33,711 bases of DNA from Polyangiaceae bacterium (GCA_013361525.1 JABFXY010000140.1:1-33711); one strand, 5' to 3'. Positions 1-8,155 are shown, counted from the first letter of the stretch. A program made the numbers and translations. The notes: generated by a model from the letters alone, not told the origin.

Positions 1-84
1 ACGGGCGGGCGCCGCCGAGCCGCGCGGGCGCCGATGCAACAAGTGGTTTCATTCACGCGCGATGGGGCCGGGCCATCTCGGTTG

Positions 85-121
85 AATGCAACGGATCGTT
101 GCATTGGCAGGGGACGTCCCC
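85..121. repeat. Two adjacent perfect palindromes
   Basis: AATGCAACG (85-93) pairs with CGTTGCATT (97-105) across three bases. Four bases later GGGGACGTCCCC (110-121) is a perfect 12-bp palindrome. Such a pair could be an operator or two stem-loops. No flanking gene start is visible, so the role is unknown. Confidence 0.4.
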
Positions 122-210
122 CGCCGTGCGAAAGGCAACACGTCTGGGATAGGCGGCGGTTACCGGGCAGGCGACCCGCGTCCAACACCAACGCGTCCCG
201 CGTCCCTCTT

Positions 211-375
211 CGCGATCCGAAGTCGCGCGGTCGAGACTCAACCCACCGACTTCGGATCGACAAACATGCAGAATCGTAGGCCGACTGAGCCTGCGTTGTG
301 CTCTCACCATCGGTTTTTGCGGAGACCGCGATCCGAACTGCCGACGTTCAGCCTCAACCCGGGCACTTCGGATCG
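211..375. repeat. Tandem duplicated inverted-repeat unit
   Basis: Unit 1 has a 13-bp perfect inverted repeat, CGATCCGAAGTCG at 213-225 against CGACTTCGGATCG at 247-259. Unit 2, 116 bp later, has CGATCCGAA at 329-337 against CTTCGGATCG at 366-375. In both units the arms start 37 bp apart, and the loop carries the shared sequence CTCAACCC. The matching spacing and loop indicate a duplicated structured element, either DNA- or RNA-level. No function can be assigned. Confidence 0.5.
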
Positions 376-599
376 CCCCGCCGCCACAGGGGTGGCTCGG
401 CCGCCGGCCAACGCCCGCGCCAAGTCTCCATTCGGGCCGCCTTGCGTGGGCCCGCGGCGGGCCGACGCAACAAGGTCGGGCAAGACCAGGCCATTTACAC
501 GAAAGGAGGAGGCGAAACGGCCAGCGGCTTGACGCTTAGCGACGAGACCTCGGAACGCGATGACCTGACCGAGGTGTAAAAGGTGTCTTGATCACCCGC

Positions 600-641
600 C
601 GCTGACCGCTGATCGCTGGCCGCGCTGACAGCTGACCGCTG
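600..641. repeat. Two tandem 19-bp units
   Basis: CGCTGACCGCTGATCGCTG at 600-618 recurs at 623-641 with two mismatches, a 23-bp period. It is a short degenerate tandem repeat just downstream of the DUF2378 gene's stop codon (the gene is on the minus strand). Confidence 0.4.
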
Positions 642-702
642 TTTGCCGGCGCCCCGCCCGCATCCGCGCGCCGCCGAGTCCGCGCCGCCCGCATCCGGCG
701 CC

Positions 703-1278
703 TCAATCCCATTCACAAACATATTCACATAACGTGTCACCCCGGGCGCGACACTTGGTCTCCGTCACGTGTGCGTGGGTCGCGCCGCACATCAGAATCG
801 CCTTTTCGTGCCACCCCACCACGGTCAGGCAATCGGCACGCGAATATGTGTGGCTGCCGACGGTTCGCAAAACTGCCCTTTTGTCGGTGACTCGTTCGTA
901 GTTGCGTTCGCCGGTATCGTAATAAAGCCGATAGATCGACGCGGCCTGGCGTAAGAGGCCGTGTGGATCGCGCGACTTGATGTACCGCCTTTGCGTGGCC
1001 GACAAGTTGTGCAACGCGGAGTGCTCCCCGAGTCGCTTGAAGATGGAGTCACCTTCGCCCATTTCCTCGGCGATCGCTGCGTCGAGCCGCTCGTAGCAGT
1101 CGAACGGGTACCACCCGGAAGGCAAGACGATGGTCTGAAGCAGATCCTTGTCCGTCGGCGGGAGCGCTTCGAGGACACGGTCGAGCCCCGCCGCTCCGCG
1201 CTGCTCCTGCACGAACGCGAGCCGCGCGAGTAGCACGCTGCCTTTGATGGAGCCCTCGGTCCGCGCCGCCACTCGCAC
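703..1278 (-). CDS. DUF2378/TIGR02265 family protein
   Basis: A 191-residue protein resembling the Myxococcales-restricted TIGR02265 (DUF2378) family. What I recognise is an N-terminal helical block with a GSVLLARL-type opening, a conserved SGWYPF (about residues 54-59), an RDPHGLLR segment, and a C-terminal CRARGDTLCEY motif like the end of V4R ligand-binding domains. Family length (about 180-200 aa) fits. The biochemical role of the family is unknown; the V4R-like ending suggests a small-molecule or regulatory domain, which is inference. The start is GTG, preceded by a purine-rich GAGAGGGGG. It is the last gene of a minus-strand series after a metallophosphoesterase gene, with a 172-bp gap, so co-transcription is possible but not shown. 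Confidence 0.85.
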   Translation of the reverse strand: MRVAARTEGSIKGSVLLARLAFVQEQRGAAGLDRVLEALPPTDKDLLQTIVLPSGWYPFDCYERLDAAIAEEMGEGDSIFKRLGEHSALHNLSATQRRYIKSRDPHGLLRQAASIYRLYYDTGERNYERVTDKRAVLRTVGSHTYSRADCLTVVGWHEKAILMCGATHAHVTETKCRARGDTLCEYVCEWD

Positions 1279-1327
1279 CCCCTCTCGTCATTGTGGGTGG
1301 ACGACCACATGGGATCAACCCATGGCG

Positions 1328-1345
1328 GCGCCGGTTGTCCGGCGC
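1328..1345. terminator. GC hairpin between two minus-strand genes
   Basis: GCGCCGG (1328-1334), loop TTGT, CCGGCGC (1339-1345) form a perfect 7-bp stem. A second inverted repeat, CATGGG/CCCATG, lies just beside it at about 1310-1325. There is no T-run, so intrinsic termination of the upstream metallophosphoesterase transcript is only possible; it may instead shape the 5' leader of the DUF2378 gene. Confidence 0.3.
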
Positions 1346-1450
1346 GGGCGATAATCCGTGTACCGCCGGTTTACCCTGCGGCAATTCGCTACGGTCGGCC
1401 GACGCGTTCGCTGGATCGAATCGATCGCAAATGGCAGGTACCGAGGTGGA

Positions 1451-2563
1451 TCACGCGCCGGCGGAGAGCGCACCGCGATCGTAGTGAACCTCGACGACGC
1501 TCTCTTCACCGGGGACACCAATTCGCAGGGGGAAGCCGTAATGGCCAGTCCCGCGATGTACGTAGAGGCGATTGCGACCTTTGGCCCATAGGCCGTGGTC
1601 GGGCATCTTGGTAAACCACGATACGAAGGTGCCCTTGAGGCCCAGCGAAACGAGGCCGAGCTGTCCGCCGTGCGTGTGCCCCGACAAGACCAAGTCGGCC
1701 TCGCCGTCGGGTAGCTCGGCGAACGCACCGGGATCGTGCAAAAGCACGAGGCGAAACACGCCTTCGCGCCGAGGGTGGCGCGCCATCACCGTCTCCATCT
1801 TTTCTTTTCGACCTCGTCGCGCGTAATCGAGGCCGATGATTTGGACCGGCCCCGCGGCCGTCTCGACGATGTCCTCGGCGTCCAGCAAATAGGGAATCTT
1901 CGCCGACTCGAGCGCATATCGAATCGTCTCGGGTGCTTCGAAGTCGTGATTGCCGCGACAGGCGAAGACCTTTCCTTCGAGGGCGGTGAGCGGTGCGAGC
2001 GCACGCGCGAGGGCGTCGGGCGCGCGGTGCGACTCCATGGTCAGGAGGTCGCCGGTGAGCAGGACGAGATCGGGCTTCTCCGCGACGGCGCGCTCGGCAA
2101 TCCGGCGGAGGCGCCGTTCGCTCATGAAGGGCCCGAGGTGGGGATCGCTGATCTGGACGAGTCGAAGCGGCCGGTCCATCCGAACGCCGCTCACCGTGCC
2201 GCGCGCGAGACCCCCGGCGTCCGATCGATCGAGCGCGACCAGCGTGCGCTCTTTTCGGGCCCAAAGGCTCTGCGCGAGCCCCACGACCGCGACCGCGTAC
2301 GGGATGAAGACGCCGGGCAGATCGACGAACGGCGACACGACGGCCCAAGGCAGGGCGAGCATCGTCCCCGCGGTGTAGGCGCTCACCGGCAAGCTCACGA
2401 GCACCCGATAGGGAAGCCCTCGAAGCTTGGACCGCGCGAGCAGCGCAAAGTGCACGAACGTCGCGGCCTGTAGATACGCGATCACGGGCAAGAGCGGCCC
2501 GGCGCGATCGACGAGCGCCGTGGAGATGGCCGTGTGCACACCCAGCACGACGCCGACGAACAT
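1451..2563 (-). CDS. Membrane-anchored metallophosphoesterase
   Basis: Calcineurin-like metallophosphoesterase, 370 aa as written. Residues 1-100 are hydrophobic with about three membrane segments. The catalytic domain follows from about residue 132 with the metal-binding motifs in order: SDPHLG (D140, H142), TGDL (D172), GNHD (204-207), LLHDP (H276) and GHTHGG (295-300). The layout matches YkuE/YaeI-type enzymes, which have a membrane anchor and an exported or peripheral phosphodiesterase domain; the substrate cannot be read from sequence. The same frame stays open upstream to 2764 and encodes another likely membrane segment (FGAWALLVAAVAV), but contains no ATG, GTG or TTG, only two CTG codons (2743, 2608). 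The ATG at 2563 is therefore the default start and may be too short. A paralogue lies at 4022-5209. Confidence 0.85.
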   Translation of the reverse strand: MFVGVVLGVHTAISTALVDRAGPLLPVIAYLQAATFVHFALLARSKLRGLPYRVLVSLPVSAYTAGTMLALPWAVVSPFVDLPGVFIPYAVAVVGLAQSLWARKERTLVALDRSDAGGLARGTVSGVRMDRPLRLVQISDPHLGPFMSERRLRRIAERAVAEKPDLVLLTGDLLTMESHRAPDALARALAPLTALEGKVFACRGNHDFEAPETIRYALESAKIPYLLDAEDIVETAAGPVQIIGLDYARRGRKEKMETVMARHPRREGVFRLVLLHDPGAFAELPDGEADLVLSGHTHGGQLGLVSLGLKGTFVSWFTKMPDHGLWAKGRNRLYVHRGTGHYGFPLRIGVPGEESVVEVHYDRGALSAGA

Positions 2564-2768
2564 CGCGTAGAGGCGTCCGCGCCGTACCGCGACCGCGGCG
2601 ACGAGCAGTGCCCAGGCGCCGAACGAACCAATTCGGAAGAGGGTTTCGGGAGCGATGTTCGCGAGGATAATGGCTGCTTCGGCGCCGCGCTCGTGAAGTT
2701 CAGCGAAGGCGCCGGTGGGCTTCGAGGCACTGTCGACGGCCAGGTTTGCCGTCGATTCGAGCGATCAT

Positions 2769-3836
2769 TCAGATCCCTTCGCAACCAGGAGGAACCGGCT
2801 GCTCGGCCGGCCCCATTGTGCCAATCGTGACGTCGGTCGCCGTGAACCCGAGGCCGACCGAGATGCCGTTGCAGACCGCGTTGGGATCTTGTGTTCCGTC
2901 GTTCATGATGTCCGACGCCTGGCGCACGATCGCCTCTGCGTCCGCGGCTGCGCTGCAGAAGTCGGGTGTGACCTTGCCGAAGAGGGCGCGCATCTCTGCG
3001 GCGAGCTCCTCCGTGTCGGCAACACCCGAGATGATGCCGTGGACGACGTCTTGGTGATCGGGTGACATCTGTGCCGTCACCACCGCGCGCCGGACCTTCA
3101 AACGAAACGGAAGACCGCGATACGACAGCTTGATGGTCAGGGGCTCGTTCGACGTGCCGGAGACCCACGTGTGGCCGTTCACGTAGCCGTTCGAGAAGCG
3201 GATGACGGGCTCGGTGCCGGCGAACGATTCCGGCGCCTTCAACCAGGAAGAGCCGGAGCGCTGCCGGCCTTCGAGGTAGTGCGCGTCCATCGACGAATAA
3301 TTCGCTCCGGGCCCGAGCCCATCGAGCGCGAAAATCAGCGTGTAATTGCCCTCATCGAGAGGCTCGTTGAGAACGGGGTCGATGTCGCCGCCGGGCTCGA
3401 GCTCCGCGAGGAGGAGGCGAACGCGTTTGCCCCACGCGTTGTCGATGCCGCCCTCGCCGTCTTCGTGGACGTACGCCGGTTCGACGCCCCCGTTCGGCTT
3501 GCACACGAGCTCGTAATCGCCCGCGGTGTCGAGGTGATCGATGTCGTAGCCGAAGGCTCTCCACGCCTGTTGATCGGGATCCCCTTCGAGGGTCGCGCCG
3601 CCGGTGAAGATGCGCGTGACCGCGAAGAACCTCGGGGCGCTGCCGTCGGCGGGCCCCGCGTCGTCGGGAGGAGGCGGCGGCTGTCCCGTCGGATCGGTCG
3701 GCAAAGCGCCGCCCGTACCAGCGCCGCCCCCGCCGACCTCGTTGCCGCCCCCGCCGCCATCCCCGTCCGGAGCGACGACATTGCTGCTGCACGCCGCGAG
3801 CACGCCGGCCGCGAGCACGAGACGAAGCTTCCCCAT
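2769..3836 (-). CDS. Predicted lipoprotein of unknown function
   Basis: A 355-residue protein with a lipoprotein signal: basic MGKLR start, hydrophobic core and LAAC lipobox with Cys16. A long Gly/Pro/Asp-rich linker follows (about residues 20-65), typical of myxobacterial surface lipoproteins. The remaining ~290 residues form a globular domain that I do not recognise, with several cysteines. The ATG at 3836 is preferred over a TTG at 3845 because the signal peptide starts there. It lies between two metallophosphoesterase genes on the same strand. Its stop is only a few bases from where the open frame of the downstream enzyme begins, so the three genes may form one transcript. Function unknown. 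Confidence 0.8.
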   Translation of the reverse strand: MGKLRLVLAAGVLAACSSNVVAPDGDGGGGGNEVGGGGAGTGGALPTDPTGQPPPPPDDAGPADGSAPRFFAVTRIFTGGATLEGDPDQQAWRAFGYDIDHLDTAGDYELVCKPNGGVEPAYVHEDGEGGIDNAWGKRVRLLLAELEPGGDIDPVLNEPLDEGNYTLIFALDGLGPGANYSSMDAHYLEGRQRSGSSWLKAPESFAGTEPVIRFSNGYVNGHTWVSGTSNEPLTIKLSYRGLPFRLKVRRAVVTAQMSPDHQDVVHGIISGVADTEELAAEMRALFGKVTPDFCSAAADAEAIVRQASDIMNDGTQDPNAVCNGISVGLGFTATDVTIGTMGPAEQPVPPGCEGI

Positions 3837-3893
3837 GCGTCCCAACGTATCACCGGCTGGTGCTCCGCTGGGGGTCAGAACCTTACAGCTGCG

Positions 3894-3956
3894 TCAACCG
3901 ACGTTTTCGCCGGAGCAGAAAACGCCGACAGCGATGAGAACGATCAGGATGGTCAT
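3894..3956 (-). CDS. Possible 20-residue hydrophobic peptide
   Basis: In the 176-bp gap between the lipoprotein and the second metallophosphoesterase, an ATG at 3956 opens a 20-codon frame. Its first 14 residues (MTILIVLIAVGVFC) are almost all hydrophobic, and the peptide ends SGENVG. An AGGA lies about 9 bases upstream. It resembles a single-pass micro-protein or leader peptide, but a frame this short is weak evidence of a gene. Confidence 0.2.
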   Translation of the reverse strand: MTILIVLIAVGVFCSGENVG

Positions 3957-4021
3957 GGCTCGCGATCCTCGCGGACGCGTGCGTCGAACCGTCGGCGCGG
4001 GCGTGACGTTGTGGAAAGGAA

Positions 4022-5209
4022 TTACGCCTTCTCGAGCACGACCAGCGGCGCTTCGCTCGGGCACGCCAGGCGAAACGCGGCCCAATGACCCGCGCCGCTC
4101 GACGTGTAGAGCTGCTTGCCGGCGTGCTCGTAGCGGCCCCACAAGTATTGCTCTTCGGCGAACGGCTCGAGAATGCTCCGCTCGTTCCAACCCGTTTGTG
4201 CGCCGTGCGTGTGACCGGACAGCGTCAAGTCGACGCCGCGCTCGGCCAAGGCGCGGAAACCTTTCGGTCGGTGGCAAAGGCCGATCGTGAAGTCGGCGTC
4301 GCTGGGCGCGCCCGACATCGCGATGTCGGCGCGTCGCACGTAATGGTCCTTGTCGTTGCCCCAGCCGCTCGGGTCGTCGACCCCCATGAGGAGGAGCTTT
4401 TTGCCTGCGATGTCGAGCGCGTGGTGCGCATCGCCGAGGACCGCGATCTTCGTCTTGTCGTAGATGCGGAGGTTCTTTGCGGCGCCGCGGTAATGCTCGT
4501 GATTGCCCAATACCGCGAACGACCCGTAGCGAGGCGCGATCTCCTCGAAACGGTGCAATGCCTCTTCGAGCCAAGGCAGGTAGTCGCAGATGTCGCCGGT
4601 GAAGAGGACGAGATCGGGCTCGGTGGCGCGGGCACGCGCGACGAGATCCGGAATGGCCGACGGGGCGTGGAACGCGCCCAGGTGGAGATCGGTGATTTGG
4701 AGGATCTTGAGGCCCGCGAGCTCGTCGGGGAGGTTCGCGAACTTCATCGGACGCTGCACGAGCTTCGTCGGGACGAACGCCCCACCGATGCCGGCGGCGG
4801 CGAGGCCCAACGTCGCAATCGGCACGGCTGCGACCGCAGCCTCCACGATCGCGCGGCGCGATATCCCGAACGTCGCCTTTGGTGCAGCGACCGACTCGAA
4901 CGGCGCGAGGGTCTTGAGCACGCGCCTGAGGAGCCCGGCGGCTGGAAGTGAAACGAAGAGCGACAGGAGCGCGATGGCGCCGCCGCCCCCGAGGATGCCG
5001 CCGGCGATCGAGATCGGCGCCGATTGAAAGTCGTCGAAGACCCGACCAACGCCGAGCCGGCGGAGAAACATGCCGATCGGCACCAGCGCGGCGAGGACGA
5101 TGATCCCGTAGCGAACGATGCGCTTCGCCCACCAGGTGCTGTGCCACGAGCGCGTCGAGAGGATGACGGCGAGGCCGACGGCGGACGAGAGGAGGAAGGC
5201 TCCGATCAT
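4022..5209 (-). CDS. Membrane metallophosphoesterase, second paralogue
   Basis: A calcineurin-like phosphoesterase of 395 aa. The N-terminal ~145 residues contain roughly four hydrophobic segments (about 2-18, 32-49, 64-94, 119-143). Two consecutive arginines (SRR, 117-119) precede the last segment, a weak Tat-like feature. The catalytic domain shows TDLHLG (D174, H176), TGDI (D206), GNHEH (235-239), LCHRP (H313) and GHTHG (332-336). By family knowledge this is a metal-dependent phosphodiesterase acting at the membrane; the substrate is unknown. It is divergent from cysK, with a 96-bp shared upstream region. It shares architecture with the enzyme at 1451-2563, but its sequence is clearly different outside the metal motifs, so it is not a recent duplicate. 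Confidence 0.88.
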   Translation of the reverse strand: MIGAFLLSSAVGLAVILSTRSWHSTWWAKRIVRYGIIVLAALVPIGMFLRRLGVGRVFDDFQSAPISIAGGILGGGGAIALLSLFVSLPAAGLLRRVLKTLAPFESVAAPKATFGISRRAIVEAAVAAVPIATLGLAAAGIGGAFVPTKLVQRPMKFANLPDELAGLKILQITDLHLGAFHAPSAIPDLVARARATEPDLVLFTGDICDYLPWLEEALHRFEEIAPRYGSFAVLGNHEHYRGAAKNLRIYDKTKIAVLGDAHHALDIAGKKLLLMGVDDPSGWGNDKDHYVRRADIAMSGAPSDADFTIGLCHRPKGFRALAERGVDLTLSGHTHGAQTGWNERSILEPFAEEQYLWGRYEHAGKQLYTSSGAGHWAAFRLACPSEAPLVVLEKA

Positions 5210-5305
5210 GCGTTGTGTGGTTTCCGACCGCAGTATGTCGCGACCGAGCGGCTCGGCAAACTGCTACCCTCTGCGCTCCACGACACCGGCCCCGAGAAAC
5301 GACCC

Positions 5306-6283
5306 ATGGCGAACATCTACCCCGACAACTCGCGAAGCATCGGCCACACACCGCTGGTCCAAATCAACCGCATCACCCAGGGGGCGGGGGCTCGCATTCT
5401 CGCGAAGATCGAGGGTCGGAATCCGGCGTATTCGGTGAAGTGTCGCATCGGCGCCGCGATGGTCTGGGACGCGGAGGAGCGCGGCGATCTCAAGCCGGGC
5501 GGGGGAATCGTCGAGGCGACGAGCGGCAACACCGGCATTGCGCTCGCCTTCGCCGCCGCCGCGCGCGGCTATCGATGTGTCCTCACGATGCCCGAGACGA
5601 TGAGCATCGAGCGTCGCAAGGTCCTCATCGCGCTCGGCGCCGAGCTCGTGTTGACCCCCGGTTCCCTCGGCATGAAGGGCGCGATTGCCCGCGCCGAAGA
5701 GCTCGCGGCAAACGACCCGATGCTGCTGTTGATGCGTCAGTTCGAGAACCCGGCGAACCCCGCCATTCACGAGAAGACGACCGGCCCCGAAATTTGGAGC
5801 GATACCGACGGCGAGGTGGACATCTTCGTGGCAGGTATCGGCACGGGCGGAACGATGACGGGCGTCAGCCGATACTTGAAGAAGACGAAGAACCAACCGG
5901 TTCTGAGCGTCGCGGTCGAGCCGGTCAGCTCGCCGGTGATCTCGCAAACCCTTCAGAAGAAGGAGATCGTCCCGGGTCCGCACAAGATCCAGGGCATCGG
6001 CGCGGGCTTCGTCCCGAAAAACCTCGACCTGTCGCTCGTCGACAAGGTCGAGCTCGTGACCAACGAGGAGTCGATCGCGATGGCGCGCCGGCTCGCGCGC
6101 GAAGAGGGGATCCTCTGCGGCATCTCGTGCGGCGCCGCGATGACGGTCGCGCTCCGCTATGCGACCGATCCGGCGAATGCCGGCAAGACGATCGTCACCG
6201 TGCTTCCGGACGCGGGCGAGCGTTACCTGTCGGGCGCGCTCTTCGAGGGCATGTTCGATCAAGTGGAGCGAATGACCGCATGA
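5306..6283 (+). CDS. cysK: Cysteine synthase A (O-acetylserine sulfhydrylase)
   Basis: PLP-dependent enzyme converting O-acetyl-L-serine plus sulfide to L-cysteine in the cytoplasm. The 325 residues follow E. coli CysK closely: PLP lysine K45 within NPAYSVKCRIG, substrate loop TSGNTG (72-77), MPETMSIERR, the GTGGT phosphate-binding loop, and GPHKIQGIGAGF. The frame is open upstream to about 5024, but that part is antisense to the metallophosphoesterase; the ATG at 5306 (MANIYPDNS) matches the family start. It overlaps cysE by four bases (ATGA), so the two are translationally coupled. They catalyse consecutive steps and in many bacteria form the cysteine synthase complex. Confidence 0.97.
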   Translation: MANIYPDNSRSIGHTPLVQINRITQGAGARILAKIEGRNPAYSVKCRIGAAMVWDAEERGDLKPGGGIVEATSGNTGIALAFAAAARGYRCVLTMPETMSIERRKVLIALGAELVLTPGSLGMKGAIARAEELAANDPMLLLMRQFENPANPAIHEKTTGPEIWSDTDGEVDIFVAGIGTGGTMTGVSRYLKKTKNQPVLSVAVEPVSSPVISQTLQKKEIVPGPHKIQGIGAGFVPKNLDLSLVDKVELVTNEESIAMARRLAREEGILCGISCGAAMTVALRYATDPANAGKTIVTVLPDAGERYLSGALFEGMFDQVERMTA

Positions 6284-7278
6284 ACGACGGAGGTGCGTCG
6301 GCTCCGGGATTCGCTGCGACCGACGGGCAGACGGGCGTGGACGCCGTGCAGAGCGAGCTCGACGCGATCGTCCATCAAGTGCTGGAGAGCTATCGAGCGG
6401 ACCCGCGCGGCAAGTTCGTCAACAAGCGATTTTTGCCGAGCCGCGAGGAGATAATCTCGATCCTCGAGCTGTTCTTTCAGCTCTTTTATCCGGGCTATTT
6501 CGGCCGCCAGGACCTGACCGACGAAAACCTTCCGTACCACGTGGGTGGTCTCGTCAGCACGCTGCGCGACAAGCTCGCGCGGCAGATCGAGCTGTGTTTG
6601 TGCCACGCGGCGGAGTGCGGCGCGATCGTCGCGAATTGCGCGGACGAAGCGAAGCGCCTCGCGAACCGCATGTTGGCGCGCATCCCCGAGCTGCGAAAGA
6701 TCCTCATCACCGACGCGCAAGCGGCGATGGATGGCGACCCCGCCGCGAGCGGACTCCACGAGGTCATCCTCGCGTATCCAGGTTTGCTCGCGACCACGGT
6801 GTACCGCATCGCGCACGAGCTCTCGAACCTCGGTGTCCCGCTCCTTCCTCGCATCATGACGGAATGGGCACATGCGAAGACCGGCGCGGACATCCACCCG
6901 GGCGCGACGATCGGACCGAGCTTCTTCATCGACCACGCGACGGGCGTCGTCGTCGGCGAGACGTCGCACATCGGCGCGAACGTGAAGCTCTACCAAGGCG
7001 TCACGCTCGGCGCGCTCAGCCATCCGAAGGACGAAAACGGCCGCGTGATTCGTGCTACGAAGCGCCACCCGACGGTCGAGGACAACGTCACGATCTATGC
7101 GAACGCGACAGTCCTCGGCGGGACGACGACGCTCGGTGAGCGGACGATCGTCGGCGGCTCGGTGTTCTTGACGAGGACGGTTCCGCCGGGCTCGCGCGTC
7201 GCGCTCAAGCCACCGGAGCTCAACGTGAAGACCGGCGCTGCTTCACACGAAGACTGGATTCCCGACTACGAGATCTGA
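6280..7278 (+). CDS. cysE: Serine O-acetyltransferase (EpsC-like)
   Basis: Acetyl-CoA-dependent acetylation of serine to O-acetylserine, the first committed step of cysteine synthesis. The protein is 332 aa, longer than E. coli CysE (273 aa), and resembles the longer EpsC-type enzymes with an extended helical N-terminus. The C-terminal half is a left-handed beta-helix of hexapeptide repeats with the catalytic region GADIHPGATIG...IDHATGVVVGET and YQGVTLGA. The C-terminal tail ends DYEI; an isoleucine at this end is the classic element that inserts into the CysK active site, consistent with complex formation with the neighbouring cysK product. The start ATG overlaps the cysK stop, and its own stop overlaps the next gene's ATG. 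Confidence 0.95.
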   Translation: MNDGGASAPGFAATDGQTGVDAVQSELDAIVHQVLESYRADPRGKFVNKRFLPSREEIISILELFFQLFYPGYFGRQDLTDENLPYHVGGLVSTLRDKLARQIELCLCHAAECGAIVANCADEAKRLANRMLARIPELRKILITDAQAAMDGDPAASGLHEVILAYPGLLATTVYRIAHELSNLGVPLLPRIMTEWAHAKTGADIHPGATIGPSFFIDHATGVVVGETSHIGANVKLYQGVTLGALSHPKDENGRVIRATKRHPTVEDNVTIYANATVLGGTTTLGERTIVGGSVFLTRTVPPGSRVALKPPELNVKTGAASHEDWIPDYEI

Positions 7279-7715
7279 TGAGTCGCGTTCGAAAGCTTCT
7301 TTCGGTCCCCGATACCAACAACCGCGTCGCCGCTGCCCTGTTGATCCTGCGCGTCGTCTTTGGCTTCGCGATGGCGAACCACGGCTGGGGCAAGATCCGC
7401 AATCCGCTGCATTGGCTGGATGGGGCGCCGAATCCGCCGCCTGGCATCCTCCAAGCAGCCGCCGCCGTCAGCGAGTTCTTCGGCGGCCTCGCGATCGCGT
7501 TCGGCCTCTTGTCACCAGCCGCCGCGCTCGGCATCGCTGCCACGTTGTCGTACGCGATCTACACCCACAAGATGAAGGGCGACACGTTCGCGGGCGCGAA
7601 GGGCGGGGGCTCGTACGAACTCGCCGCCCTGCACCTCACCGCGGTGCTCACCGTCCTGGTCGGTGGGCCCGGGCGCTATTCGCTCGACGCGATCCTCTTC
7701 GGCAAACGTCGCTGA
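7278..7715 (+). CDS. DoxX family membrane protein
   Basis: A 145-residue integral membrane protein with about four hydrophobic segments: 20-36 (LLILRVVFGFAMANHG), 57-75, 78-94 and 115-130. The ANHGWGK motif after helix 1 and the AAVSEFFGGLAIAFGLLSP segment are characteristic of DoxX/DoxD-like proteins. Members have been linked to thiosulfate:quinone oxidoreduction and to redox or thiol homeostasis, but most are uncharacterised. The TGATG junction (stop 7276-7278, start 7278) couples it to cysE, making a three-gene cysK-cysE-doxX unit. A role in sulfur or redox balance is therefore a reasonable inference. Confidence 0.85.
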   Translation: MSRVRKLLSVPDTNNRVAAALLILRVVFGFAMANHGWGKIRNPLHWLDGAPNPPPGILQAAAAVSEFFGGLAIAFGLLSPAAALGIAATLSYAIYTHKMKGDTFAGAKGGGSYELAALHLTAVLTVLVGGPGRYSLDAILFGKRR

Positions 7716-7732
7716 GCGAGGGCGCCGCTGAG

Positions 7733-8155
7733 CTAGGGCGCGGCGAGCGCGTCTTTGATCGCGTTCGCCAGCGCGGGCGCCGTCGCCATATCGAGCTTCT
7801 GCACCGGCCAATCGACGCCGAGCCCTTCGGCGTCGTTCGGCTTGGGAATGATGTGGAAGTGGACGTGGAACACCGCCTGATGCGCGGGTGCGCCGTTGTT
7901 CTGCAGCACGTTGTAGTCCGCGCAGCCGGTCGCCTTCTTCACCGCGCGGCACAACCGCGGCAGCACCCGCCCGATCGCCGCCGCAGACTCGTCCGACAGC
8001 GCATCGAGCGTCACCGCCGGCTCCTTCGGGATGACCAACGTATGCCCGCGCGACAGCGGTCCGACATCGAGGAACGCGAGGACCTTGTCGTCCTCGTAAA
8101 CCTTGAAGCACGGAATATCGCCGCGAATGATTTTCGAGAAGATCGTCTCGCTCAT
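7733..8155 (-). CDS. HIT family nucleotide hydrolase/transferase
   Basis: A 140-residue histidine-triad protein. The motif HVHFHIIP (H97, H99, H101) is the HIT catalytic signature, and the N-terminus (FSKIIRGDIP, then VYEDD and FLDVGPLSRGHTLVIPK) is typical of the HINT/Hit-like branch, which hydrolyses phosphoramidate or AMP-linked nucleotides. Length agrees with the family (110-150 aa). The ATG at 8155 is chosen because the conserved MSETIFSKII start lies there; a longer frame reaching 8269 runs through the palindromic element and is not family-like. It is convergent with doxX, with 17 bp between the stops. Confidence 0.92.
   Translation of the reverse strand: MSETIFSKIIRGDIPCFKVYEDDKVLAFLDVGPLSRGHTLVIPKEPAVTLDALSDESAAAIGRVLPRLCRAVKKATGCADYNVLQNNGAPAHQAVFHVHFHIIPKPNDAEGLGVDWPVQKLDMATAPALANAIKDALAAP

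Larger units (their letters stand above)
1..702. other. Gene-free region with palindromes
   Basis: No open frame here has a convincing start, ribosome binding site or protein-like composition; the frames translate to Arg/Pro-rich sequence typical of antisense readings of GC-rich DNA. The stretch holds several non-coding structures listed separately: two adjacent palindromes at 85-121, two copies of an inverted-repeat unit at 211-259 and 327-375, and two tandem GCTGAC-rich units at 600-641. A purine-rich Shine-Dalgarno-like run near 500 is not followed by a usable start codon. The next gene, on the minus strand, ends at 703, so part of this DNA is its 3' flank. Confidence 0.5.

Noticed and set aside
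495..505. Strong Shine-Dalgarno-like AAAGGAGGAGG
   Set aside because: No start codon with a protein-like frame follows within the usual distance.
34..579. Overlapping plus-strand open frames of 81-148 codons near the window start
   Set aside because: Arg/Pro-rich translations, no ribosome site at the starts, overlap with palindromic non-coding repeats, and no resemblance to any family.
5215..6279. Long open frame preceding and in frame with cysE
   Set aside because: It is the +1-shifted shadow of cysK; cysE begins at the ATG at 6280 where family homology starts and overlaps the cysK stop in the usual ATGA way.
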